From the NCBI GenBank assembly GCA_964596165.1, contig CAZQTW010000035.1, positions 1 to 64,000 of the forward strand: a stretch of DNA of 64,000 nt, given 5' to 3'. The notes under the pieces were generated by a model. It did not search any database. It was given only the letters and a program-made list of their open reading frames with translations, and had not been told where the DNA came from. The position numbers and the translations under genes are program-made. This stretch comes from CAYUQT01 sp964596165. Its GTDB lineage: Bacteria > Planctomycetota > Phycisphaerae > UBA1845 > JAFGLZ01. Positions 53,721 through 62,156 of the stretch are shown here, piece by piece (positions within the stretch are counted from its first letter, which is position 1; every line of letters starts with the position of its first letter).

Positions 53721-55249
53721 TAGAACCCAACTTGCAAGAGCAAACGGAACATCGTCAGTTCGTCGTTCAGGCTGTAGTTGGGCGAGAAGTGGGCCCCGCC
53801 GACCACCTCGTCGATTCGAACGATGTCGGCGGCCAGCCTGAAGTTATAGGTTCCGTAGGGGTAATAGTTGCAGCCGACGGAATACTCCCACGTGTTGTCG
53901 TCGCCGTTGTCCCATACCCCACCCATGCGACCGGTAACCTCAAACCGCTTCGGCACGATGAAGTAACCGACCTGGATATGGCCCCCCTGCTGGTGAATGG
54001 ACCCGTGGTTCAACGTGTTGAGTTCCCACTGACTATACTCGCTGTCGCCGTCCACGCCCCTGATGAAGTAATCGAGGTTAATGCTCAAACCGCGATACAA
54101 GAACTGCGCATCAACCCCAAACGCATACATGTCGGTCCCGATGCTGCTGATCAGTTCCGATCCGCCGAGCCCGCGGCCGCTTCGAATACGGTCGGGTATC
54201 TGTGCCCAAAGCCCCGGCGGTCCGCCGGTTCCCTGGTCGCCGTTGTTGTCGTTGTACATGAAACTGAAGCCGAAACGCAGCGAAGGGTCTTTCGAGTACA
54301 TTAGGTCGTTTTCGACGTACCCGAAGCGACTCTCCATCAGACTGTTGCCCTTGCCGAGAGCATAGGCGCACACTCGGGCAAAGTAGGCGAAGTTGGTGTC
54401 CAGTTGTTCGCGGCTCGGACTGTCGTCGGAATTGAGGACCCCATTGGCAATGGCCGCGAAGTACGTCATACGATTCTCAAAAAGATTACCGTGTGCCATC
54501 ACGCCGACCGAGCGGTCCGGACCGAATGCGTACGTGTCCAGCGACCGGTCGGGCATTTGGAGAATCGTGTCGAACGTCATCTGCTGAGCACCAAACGGCA
54601 GCCGCATCAGACCGGCAGTGATGTGTTGTCCGGTGAGGTACTCGTAGTCGATGTTCGCGTAGAAGGTCTTCCAATCGCCGGTTTCAGGACCCGTATCACT
54701 GACCGTCTTCGCGCCGCCGTCCACAGCGATCCAGTACTTCAACTTCGGATTGAAGATGTGTCCGAAGAAGGCCAAGTACAGGCTCTTGATCCCAAACGCG
54801 TTGATGTCGTCACGCTTCTGGCGCCCCTGCATATTCGGATTGTCGGTCTGACGAGCCCCCAGATCCCAACGAACCTGAAGCAGACCCTTGATCGTCAAGC
54901 TGAACGCCTCATCAGCCGAGTCGATGTAGAACCCTCGCATCGGCTCGTACCCGGCATTGAACGCCGCGGGAAACAGCGACTCGCGGAAGGAGGTGTCGTT
55001 CATGAGCTCCGCCACAACCTTCCGGACCTCAGCCACTCGCACCGCATCCGGCGCCGGCGTCGTGATCCGCTGAACCTGCGTCTGCAACTGCTGAAGGCGC
55101 TGTCCTTGCTCGGCGGCCCGCTTCTCGAGCTGTTCCAGGCGAGTTTTCAAATCCGTCGACGTGGCCGTCGTATCTTGGTTCGCCGACCCGGATCGAGCGA
55201 ACCCAATCACGAGTGCGGCACCAACGAGCGATCGCAAGAACACGTACAT
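53720..55249 (-). CDS. outer-membrane porin, phosphate-selective OprO/OprP-like
   Basis: A 509-residue outer-membrane protein. A signal peptide (residues about 1-23) is followed by a coiled coil (about 32-65, LEQLEKRAAEQGQRLQQLQT) that probably trimerises or spans the periplasm, then a short linker and a beta-barrel with alternating aromatic strands (SLTIKGLLQVRWDLGAR, YGTYNFRLAADIVRI). The C-terminus ends with Phe (LLLQVGF), needed for BAM-mediated insertion. The ATG at 55249 has GGAGG upstream, partly within a hairpin. Despite the family name, such porins also take up anions and sugars; a role in uptake of released saccharides is possible. Confidence 0.87.
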   Translation of the reverse strand: MYVFLRSLVGAALVIGFARSGSANQDTTATSTDLKTRLEQLEKRAAEQGQRLQQLQTQVQRITTPAPDAVRVAEVRKVVAELMNDTSFRESLFPAAFNAGYEPMRGFYIDSADEAFSLTIKGLLQVRWDLGARQTDNPNMQGRQKRDDINAFGIKSLYLAFFGHIFNPKLKYWIAVDGGAKTVSDTGPETGDWKTFYANIDYEYLTGQHITAGLMRLPFGAQQMTFDTILQMPDRSLDTYAFGPDRSVGVMAHGNLFENRMTYFAAIANGVLNSDDSPSREQLDTNFAYFARVCAYALGKGNSLMESRFGYVENDLMYSKDPSLRFGFSFMYNDNNGDQGTGGPPGLWAQIPDRIRSGRGLGGSELISSIGTDMYAFGVDAQFLYRGLSINLDYFIRGVDGDSEYSQWELNTLNHGSIHQQGGHIQVGYFIVPKRFEVTGRMGGVWDNGDDNTWEYSVGCNYYPYGTYNFRLAADIVRIDEVVGGAHFSPNYSLNDELTMFRLLLQVGF

Positions 55250-55259
55250 ATACCCTTCC

Positions 55260-55273
55260 TCCTCAAAAGAGGA
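55260..55273 (-). promoter_or_regulatory. hairpin overlapping the porin ribosome binding site
   Basis: TCCTC, TTTT, GAGGA on the minus strand form a five-base stem with a four-base loop ending within the GGAGG ribosome site, about ten bases before the porin ATG at 55249. It could modulate translation initiation, for example with temperature or a bound factor. Confidence 0.3.
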
Positions 55274-55418
55274 ATCAGCACGAGTCCCATTCCCAGACGC
55301 ACGACGCCCGATGCCCAAGCGGCACACCTGAGAACCGGCCGCCTAAAGACGTAACATGTTGGAACCCATCACCCAACTCAACCGCGCTAGACCATTGGGC
55401 ACGGATTCGCAACCCCTT

Positions 55419-55447
55419 CTACTACCCTGCTCGTACGCCGGCGTCAA
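55419..55447 (-). promoter_or_regulatory. weak sigma-70-like promoter upstream of the porin
   Basis: TTGACG (55447-55442) and TAGTAG (55424-55419) are 17 bases apart on the minus strand, about 170 bases before the porin ATG. The -10 box is poor. Confidence 0.3.
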
Positions 55448-55535
55448 GTGGGTATCACGAATTAGGGGGCCGAAACCGGACCCCGGCCACTCAGCGGGTC
55501 TAGCCGGACCAACCGAAAGCCCGCGCGCCGACTGA

Positions 55536-55743
55536 CTAGCTCCCCTTGAGCCAGTCCATTACATAGCGGCAGTTGATGACCTTCTCAGCAACATCCAACG
55601 GCACGTACCAGTAGTGATTCGTCGCCTCATAGCCGACTCGGGAGTCCTGTCGCGCAATCTCTTAGAGCCGTCGAGCCAACCCCAGATCTTCCTTCACGAT
55701 ATTAGTCATCGTCGACCGAGCCGCCGCGACCTTGTCCGACGGC
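55536..55743 (-). pseudogene. out-of-frame C-terminal tail of the gene at 55702-57930
   Basis: Beyond the N-run, another minus frame continues with sensible protein: DKVAAARSTMTNIVKEDLG, then LARRL, an in-frame TAA (55664-55662), and then EIARQDSRVGYEATNHYWYV and VINCRYVMDWLKGS before a TAG at 55538-55536. It reads as the natural C-terminus of the barrel protein, displaced by the unresolved gap and cut by a nonsense codon where Tyr (TAT/TAC) would fit. Poor sequence near the gap could explain both. Confidence 0.55.
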
Positions 55744-57930
55744 NNNNNNNNNNTGGGTTCCACGAGCGCCATCGTGGCGGACTTCTTCCGCCGCCGGGGC
55801 CTTGTCCACCGCCGCGGCCTTGTCCGCCGGCGGATTGGACGCCCAAACACGTCGAGCCAGCACGAATCGGACCTGATTGGCGACGCTCTTGCAGTGCAGG
55901 TAGACCACCTCGGCGATCCGCAGCTCCTGGTCGATCCGCGCGGCATTAACCGGATCGGCCTGGCCCCGGGCGCCGCGAAGCGACTCCAGACCGGCCCACC
56001 AGCCCGTGGCGATCTTCTCAAATTGCCCGGCCATCACCTCCGCCGGATAGATCGTCCTCCAGCCGTCGACATCGTCGTAGGGTATGCCCACCATGGTCGC
56101 CTTGTATCCCGTCGGCGTCGTATAGAGCAGGTTGGCCGGTCCCCAGTGGTGCGGTGCACAGTAGATGAGCCCGCCGTTGAACGGATACTCTCGGAACGCC
56201 TCACTGAACTCCCGCCAGGCCTTCACAACAGCGTCGGCCGACGTCGCGCCGTACCACTTCTCGGCGACCTGCTTCATGGCTTCACCAACGGTGGGAGGCG
56301 AGGCCGTCGAGAACACCCTCGTCATCTCCAGATTGGGCGAAGGATACCCGCCGAGCGTCCAGCCCAACATCACCCCGTCCAGGCCGGCGGTTGCCAGGTT
56401 GCGCATGTGTTCGCCGACCAACTGCAAGACCGGAACGTATGGCACGGCGGCCATCTCCCACGTATTGCCGACCTGGAGCTTCGCGACCGTCCGAAGCCCG
56501 CATTTCTTGGCAATGGCCCAGTGCCTCGTCGCACGGGGACCCGGGCCGACCGAGGACAGGCTGTATTCGCCGACCGAGCTCTTCACGCCCCCCCGCTCGA
56601 TGGGCAGGCTCCACTCGCTGACGCTCATGAACCAGCACTTCTTCGGCAAGGCGGTGATGATCCCCTCAGCCCATGCATCGTTCCAGCCCCAGTCCCAAAC
56701 GATGAACTTCGCCGACGGCGACGACCGCCACATGCCTTCGGCCATGGCGCGATTCGTATCGGCGATCACCTCCGCCGGCGACCGCTTGGAGCAACGGACG
56801 CAGTCCTTTCCCCCACCGTGCGACCAGCAATTCGTCAGATTCTCCGACGCCGAAATCGTGAACGCCCCGCCCAGATTAGGCACCTGCTTGAAGACGTGAG
56901 CCAGCGAGTCGCTGAGAAACCTCTGAACGGCAGGCGTCGACACGCACATCGCATACTGATTCCCCCCGCCCACGCCTCGGATGCCGGGGTGCCTCTCGAA
57001 GAATGCCGGCTCCATCGTGCGAGGCTCGTTCAGATACAGATAGATCTTGATCCCGAACGTGCCGGCCCGATCAACCAGCTTTCGCAGGTTTTCCAGACGC
57101 CTTTCCCACCCCTGCCCGAACTCCGGGAAATCCTTGGAGGGGGCCAGCTTGTTCAGCACGGCCTGCATCCACACCCCGTTGACACCCAGCGCCGCCAGCT
57201 TCTGCAGGTAGCCGTCGGGGTATGGGTCCGTTTCAGGCTCGGCCAGCGGATCGCCATAAAGGGCGAAGTACGAATACAAGTAGCGCAGTTCGAGCCGTTC
57301 GTTCGTCTCTTCTTTTGCGGCGGCCGGCACCGCCGTTGGCGACACTTCGCTGAGCTGTCGGACGAATGCAAACGGCGGCTCGCCGTGCGGAGCGATGTCC
57401 TTGCCGAACGTCTCCGAGACGATCCGCGCAATCTGCCGTGCACGCTCTGTCTGTTGCGGCGTCGGGACTTCGTAGCGCAGCGGCTCGCATTTCGGCTTCA
57501 GCGAGCCGAGCTTGATAAACAGGAAGTCGTCTTCCTTCAGGATAAACGCGAGCTTGTCCGAATCCCAACCGAGCAACGTGAGCATCTGCTCATAGGGAAG
57601 TAGGTGCCAGTTGCGCCGCATCACGGTAATGTAGCTGCGACGCCACTGATCGTCCGTGACGGTGGGCGGGTCGGCCAAGCCCATCGAGCGGCCGATCGCC
57701 AGTACCTCGTCTGGTTTGCATCCCAGCACCTTGGCCATCCGGTCGGGTGTCACGAGTTCCCAGTTCCGCCACACAAACGTGTGCAGCCGGCTGGGAAAGT
57801 GTGGCGCCCCCAAGGCGGGCGGAGCCGAACCGGCCGGCAGATCCGCCCCGACCGTCCGGGCCTGCGACGCCGCCAAGAGCATCCCGCACACGACCACAAG
57901 AACGCAGCCGTTCGTCTGTTGGCAACCCAT
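55702..57930 (-). CDS. secreted TIM-barrel glycosidase-like protein, interrupted by an assembly gap
   Basis: A large exported protein (about 740 residues readable; signal peptide to about residue 27). Residues about 35-130 are helical (WRNWELVTPDRMAKVLGCKP). A barrel follows with YLNEPRTMEPAFFERHPGIRG and a Cys cluster NCWSHGGGKDCVRCSK (about residues 395-411), a pattern seen in unclassified GH20-like planctomycete proteins. The C-terminal part is helical. The ATG at 57930 is chosen before the signal peptide. The last readable codons before the N-run are followed by a frame change, so the true end is at about 55536. Substrate unknown; the neighbours suggest plant or algal glycans. Confidence 0.7.
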   Translation of the reverse strand: MGCQQTNGCVLVVVCGMLLAASQARTVGADLPAGSAPPALGAPHFPSRLHTFVWRNWELVTPDRMAKVLGCKPDEVLAIGRSMGLADPPTVTDDQWRRSYITVMRRNWHLLPYEQMLTLLGWDSDKLAFILKEDDFLFIKLGSLKPKCEPLRYEVPTPQQTERARQIARIVSETFGKDIAPHGEPPFAFVRQLSEVSPTAVPAAAKEETNERLELRYLYSYFALYGDPLAEPETDPYPDGYLQKLAALGVNGVWMQAVLNKLAPSKDFPEFGQGWERRLENLRKLVDRAGTFGIKIYLYLNEPRTMEPAFFERHPGIRGVGGGNQYAMCVSTPAVQRFLSDSLAHVFKQVPNLGGAFTISASENLTNCWSHGGGKDCVRCSKRSPAEVIADTNRAMAEGMWRSSPSAKFIVWDWGWNDAWAEGIITALPKKCWFMSVSEWSLPIERGGVKSSVGEYSLSSVGPGPRATRHWAIAKKCGLRTVAKLQVGNTWEMAAVPYVPVLQLVGEHMRNLATAGLDGVMLGWTLGGYPSPNLEMTRVFSTASPPTVGEAMKQVAEKWYGATSADAVVKAWREFSEAFREYPFNGGLIYCAPHHWGPANLLYTTPTGYKATMVGIPYDDVDGWRTIYPAEVMAGQFEKIATGWWAGLESLRGARGQADPVNAARIDQELRIAEVVYLHCKSVANQVRFVLARRVWASNPPADKAAAVDKAPAAEEVRHDGARGTXXXXAVGQGRGGSVDDD
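55744..55753. other. assembly gap (10 N)
   Basis: Ten undetermined bases. The number is probably a placeholder, because the coding frame of the interrupted gene differs on the two sides. Confidence 0.95.
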
Positions 57931-58072
57931 AACGCCCTGCCTTTCTTCATCCGACAAGAATCCGGTACACCTTAGATCGGGGTCCCGTTCAATTGCAGCC
58001 CAGGAACTCAAACAAGACGCGGGCTCACCCCCGTCCCCTCGGAACGGACGTCCGGGCCGTAACGAGCACGAG

Positions 58073-58086
58073 GGCGCCTGTCCCCG
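58073..58086. repeat. 14-base copy of the 41.1-kb repeat arm
   Basis: The string GGCGCCTGTCCCCG occurs here and at 41178-41191, both times in an intergenic gap beside secreted-enzyme genes. Here it is enclosed by short AACGAG/CTCGTT arms (about 58060-58093). Confidence 0.45.
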
Positions 58087-58094
58087 TCTCGTTC

Positions 58095-61000
58095 CTACCT
58101 CGCCTGGCGAAGATCGGCCTTCAGGTTGTCGAACTTGGCCGTCACGCCGTCGCCCTTCTGTCGTGCCTGGCCGGTAATCCCAACATGCACGCCTTCGCGC
58201 CAGGCTACCGGGACCTCCTTGAGCTCCTTGCCGTCCAGGAGTAGGTGCACCGACGATCCGTCATGAATCATCTTCATCACGTGAATGGCGTTGTCCGTCG
58301 CCTTGGCCAGTTCCTCGCCCGGCCCCGTCGCGCCGTTCAGGTTGTACGACCAGGTCCCCTTCTCGGTATCCTGCGAGAACAAGATGTAGTTCGCGGGGTC
58401 GACCCACAGCCAGAGGCCGGCTCTCGCTCCCGAGCCCTTCGCATCGATCGCAAGCCGGTCGATCTGCACGTCAAGTCGCTTGCCGTCGGCCACCGTGAAC
58501 GCCCCCCGAGACAACAACGTCCGCCCGCCCCAGTAATTGACGTCGGTGCCGCCGGTAAGGACCAGGTTGCCGTTCTCGATCTTGGCGATGATTGCCGTCG
58601 CGGCATGGCTCTCCAGCCCCATGTCCGCCACCTGCCACTTGCTCTCGTCGATCCCCGTAGACTCAAAATCATCGGCCAATTCGCTGATTGTCGGTGGCAG
58701 CGGGGGAAGATCGTACTTCGGAACCGGCGGTGTGCCGATACCGTGGGCCACCAGGTCATACCGGCCGGCGCCGCTGCGGAAGACGGCCGACTCGCCTTCC
58801 ATTCCGACAAACGTTATCCCGACGGCCCGGCCGACTCTTCCGCCGTCTCGAACCATCTCCCTGCCGCCCTCGGTGATCTTGAATTGAGACTTCCCGAACG
58901 TCGGCACGACAATGCGGGCTTCGGTGTTCGCCGGAACTGAAATCCGCATGTGCAGGTTACCGCCTTTCAGTTCCCAATTGCTCACGATCGGACCGTACAT
59001 CGAGCGGACGCTCGCCTTGACCCACGTCAACTCGCCCGCCGGTCGTGGTTGGATTCGAATCACACGGAAACCCGGCTCTTCGGGGGTGATGCCCGCCAGC
59101 GCTTCGTAATACCACTCGCCCACCGCGCCCAGGCAGAAGTGATTGCGCGAGTTCATCCCCGGCCCGGCGGTATCGCTGTTCCAGAGTTCCCAGACCGTGG
59201 TCGCGTCTTTCGTGACCATGTAGCCCCACGAGGGGTACGTCGATTGCGCCGCCAGCCGCCAGGCAACATCGTGATTCCCCGTCCGCGTCAGGACGGGATT
59301 GATGTAGCCGGTGCCCAGAAACCCTGTCGTCAAGTGCATGCGACGCGAGACGATATCTTTCACCACATTCCCCACCACCGCCTCGATCCGATGCTCGGGC
59401 ACCAGGCCGAAAAACAACGGTAAGAGATTGGCCGACTGCGTGCCGCCGGGATACTGGTTCGTATCCTTGTTAAGGAATTTGGCGTTGAATGCCTCGCGAA
59501 TCCGATACGCCATCTCGGCGAATTCAGTGGCCTCCTGGGACTTGCCGATCGCCCGTGCCATTTGTGATAGGAGGGCACAGTCGTAATAGTAGTAGCCCGC
59601 GCTGATCGGCGTCTTGGGCGACGGCACGACCGATATCCAGTCGCCGTAGCCGTCCCGCTCGAACAGGTTGTCCTTGCTGTGGGCCGTCATGTACCCGATC
59701 CAGCCGGCCATGCAGCCGTAGTTCTCCTCGATGATCCGCGTGTCGCCGTAGTGACGGTAGACCTGCCACGGAACGATCACGCAGGCGTCGCCCCAGGCCG
59801 GCGACGCCGGACCCCATCCGTTCGACGGGTTCACGTCCCGGGTGGCTCCGTCCGAACCCTGGCAATCGCGAATGTCGCGCATCCACTTTGTGTAGAACCG
59901 CGACATGTCGAGATTCCAACACGACGTATTGGCGAACATCTGCGCGTCGCCCGTCCAGCCCAGCCGCTCGTCGCGCTGCGGGCAGTCGGTCGGAACACTG
60001 TACATGTTGCCCCGCTGGCCCCAGAGAATGTTGTGTTGGAACTTGTTCAGGAGATCGACCGAACAAAGGAAGTCTCCGATCTTCGGCGCGGCCGAACAAA
60101 TCATGCGGGCCACCAGGGCACCGTCCGCCGGCCTGCCCGAACAGCCCGTCAGCTCGACAAACCGAAAGCCGTGGTACGTAAAGCGCGGTTCCCAGACCTC
60201 GGTGCCCTGTCCCTTTAGGATGTAGTGATCGGTCGCCTTGGCGCTTCGCAGGTTGGCCGTGTAGATCGTGCCGTCCGGGTTGAGTACCTCGGCATGGCGA
60301 AGCGTGATCTTCTCGCCCGCCTTGCCCTTGACGGTCAGACGGCACCACCCGGTCAGGTTCTGACCGAAGTCAAAGACAAAACGGCCCGGCTTCGGCTCGG
60401 TCACCTTCACAACCGGCAGGTCCTGGATCGCCTGGATCGTCTCCTTCGCCTGAGGCACCAGCGTGTCGATCGGCTGATTGACCCGCGCGGCGGCCGCCCA
60501 TTCCGTATCGTTGAAACCCGCCGAATCCCAGCCGGGCTTCTCGGCCCGAGCATCGTAGGTCTCGCCGTCGTAGATGCAGTCCTGCAGGATCGGGCTGACC
60601 GTGCTCTTCCACGTCGGATCGGTGACCAGACACATCGTCGACCCGTCGGTGTAATCCACATCCAGTTGCAGAATCAACCGAAGCGACTCGCGCCCCGGTT
60701 GACCGTTTTCGCCGCCGATTCGCCCGTGCCAGAACCCGTTGCCCAGGATCGCACCGACGGCGTTCGTGCCGCGCCGAAGCATGCCCGTCACATCATACGT
60801 CTGATACTGGACGCGTTTGTGGAACTGCGTCCAACCGGGTGTCAGCAGATCGTTGCCGACCCGCTTGCCGTTGATCCGCAGCTCGTAGGCCCCCAGGCCG
60901 CAGACACGCGCCCGGGCCTTTGCCACCTGTTTGTCGACGCCGAATTCCTTTCGGACGAGCATCGATCGCAAGAACTTCAGGCCCGGCGAACTCGGCTTCT

Positions 61001-61952
61001 TGCCCCAGGGCTGACACCCATACTCGCCGATCACGCCGGCCTTGACCCACGCGGAGTCGTCGAAGTCCACGGTCGACCAGTTCGGCTGTTCCGCCTCGGC
61101 GGTCAGCCACTGGTCGCTCGACTGCAGCCACACCGATGGATTGCCCTGCAGATCCACGCGCATCGAAAATGTCAGACCCGCCTGCCCACCGGCGTTATGC
61201 GCCTTGATGGCAACCACGTTCTTGCCGGGTCGCAGCGCGTCGGCCGCCTGGAAATCGAAGATCTGTTCCCACGTCGTCCCCTCGCCGATCTTCCGGCCGT
61301 TGATGAAAAGCTCGAAACTGTCGTCGGCCGTACAGCGGATCCGCGCTTTGACGATCTTTGCCGCCTTGTCCAATTCGACGACGCGGCGGAACCAGACGCC
61401 CTTGTTGTCGCCCTTCTGTGTGGGATGCCAGATCCACTTGCCGTCGCGCCAGCCCGCCAGTTCGGCCGCTTCCGGATCGGGTGTCGCGCCCACGGCGATC
61501 CACCGGGCTTGCCAGTCGGTTGGCTTCAGGAACCCCATTTCCCAGGAAGCCGGCCTGCTATAGGGCGACGGCGCGCCGGCCGCATCCCACGTCCGAACCT
61601 TCCACCAGTAGGCCTTTCCGCTCTCCAATGGTCTGCCTGCATAGACGACGTGAATCGATTGCCGGCTGACAACCTTGCCGCTATCCCAGAGGTCGCCGTT
61701 GTTCGCTTTGAGCAGGGAGGGACTACCGGCCACCAGGATCTGATAGGCGGATTGAACCGCACCGCGCCGATTGTCGTTCACCTCCCACGAAAGCCGCGGC
61801 ACGGACGTATCCACAGCCAGCGGCGCCGGTTGGTACTCACACTTGAGGTTGACCGGTGCGCCCGGACTCCCGGCGCCGAAGGCACTGGTTACTGAAGTGA
61901 CTGCCAGAACGAACGCCAGACCGGCAATCGATAGTCTTGCCCCATTCGTCAT
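58095..61952 (-). CDS. secreted alpha-L-rhamnosidase, glycoside hydrolase family 78, with C-terminal concanavalin-like domain
   Basis: A 1285-residue exported enzyme. After the signal peptide (to about residue 27) come a fibronectin-like domain (about 30-150), an inserted jelly-roll (about 165-300), a second beta-domain, the (alpha/alpha)6 catalytic toroid (about 620-980) and a C-terminal beta-sandwich. The GH78 signature DCPQRDERLGWTGDAQMF (about residues 652-669) carries the acidic residues needed for inverting hydrolysis of terminal alpha-L-rhamnose, as in pectin RG-I, ulvan-like or flavonoid glycosides. Residues about 1080-1285 resemble the LamG/DUF1080-type sandwich (VDPANYILFSQ, IHVMKMIHDGSSVHLLLDGK). 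The ATG at 61952 is preferred over that at 61961 because AAAGGA lies eight bases upstream of it. Confidence 0.9.
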   Translation of the reverse strand: MTNGARLSIAGLAFVLAVTSVTSAFGAGSPGAPVNLKCEYQPAPLAVDTSVPRLSWEVNDNRRGAVQSAYQILVAGSPSLLKANNGDLWDSGKVVSRQSIHVVYAGRPLESGKAYWWKVRTWDAAGAPSPYSRPASWEMGFLKPTDWQARWIAVGATPDPEAAELAGWRDGKWIWHPTQKGDNKGVWFRRVVELDKAAKIVKARIRCTADDSFELFINGRKIGEGTTWEQIFDFQAADALRPGKNVVAIKAHNAGGQAGLTFSMRVDLQGNPSVWLQSSDQWLTAEAEQPNWSTVDFDDSAWVKAGVIGEYGCQPWGKKPSSPGLKFLRSMLVRKEFGVDKQVAKARARVCGLGAYELRINGKRVGNDLLTPGWTQFHKRVQYQTYDVTGMLRRGTNAVGAILGNGFWHGRIGGENGQPGRESLRLILQLDVDYTDGSTMCLVTDPTWKSTVSPILQDCIYDGETYDARAEKPGWDSAGFNDTEWAAAARVNQPIDTLVPQAKETIQAIQDLPVVKVTEPKPGRFVFDFGQNLTGWCRLTVKGKAGEKITLRHAEVLNPDGTIYTANLRSAKATDHYILKGQGTEVWEPRFTYHGFRFVELTGCSGRPADGALVARMICSAAPKIGDFLCSVDLLNKFQHNILWGQRGNMYSVPTDCPQRDERLGWTGDAQMFANTSCWNLDMSRFYTKWMRDIRDCQGSDGATRDVNPSNGWGPASPAWGDACVIVPWQVYRHYGDTRIIEENYGCMAGWIGYMTAHSKDNLFERDGYGDWISVVPSPKTPISAGYYYYDCALLSQMARAIGKSQEATEFAEMAYRIREAFNAKFLNKDTNQYPGGTQSANLLPLFFGLVPEHRIEAVVGNVVKDIVSRRMHLTTGFLGTGYINPVLTRTGNHDVAWRLAAQSTYPSWGYMVTKDATTVWELWNSDTAGPGMNSRNHFCLGAVGEWYYEALAGITPEEPGFRVIRIQPRPAGELTWVKASVRSMYGPIVSNWELKGGNLHMRISVPANTEARIVVPTFGKSQFKITEGGREMVRDGGRVGRAVGITFVGMEGESAVFRSGAGRYDLVAHGIGTPPVPKYDLPPLPPTISELADDFESTGIDESKWQVADMGLESHAATAIIAKIENGNLVLTGGTDVNYWGGRTLLSRGAFTVADGKRLDVQIDRLAIDAKGSGARAGLWLWVDPANYILFSQDTEKGTWSYNLNGATGPGEELAKATDNAIHVMKMIHDGSSVHLLLDGKELKEVPVAWREGVHVGITGQARQKGDGVTAKFDNLKADLRQAR

Positions 61953-62056
61953 CTTGTCCATCCTTTCACGTCAGGTTTCAGGGACTGGAAACGGAAACAT
62001 GCCGCAGAAACCCCTCTGGTAGCCTAAGTCGACGCCCGTCTGCCGCGACACCAATG

Positions 62057-62116
62057 GGTTGCCGCAATGCTCGCCCTAGACCCTGGGCCCTAGAGCCGGT
62101 TGTTTTAGCGGCAACC
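62057..62116. repeat. inverted repeat between two secreted-enzyme genes
   Basis: GGTTGCCGC (62057-62065) and GCGGCAACC (62108-62116) are perfect nine-base arms around 42 bases; the interior holds smaller CTAG-containing repeats. It lies just after the stop of the gene at 62157 and may be a processing or termination hairpin, though there is no T-tract. Confidence 0.4.
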
Positions 62117-62156
62117 TATCCGCACCGTGAACAACGTGCAACAAGGGATGCCCGGT

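Noticed and set aside
60225..61895. 556-codon plus-strand frame opposite the GH78 gene
   Set aside because: The minus-strand GH78 protein has clear domains throughout this span; the plus frame is a shadow.
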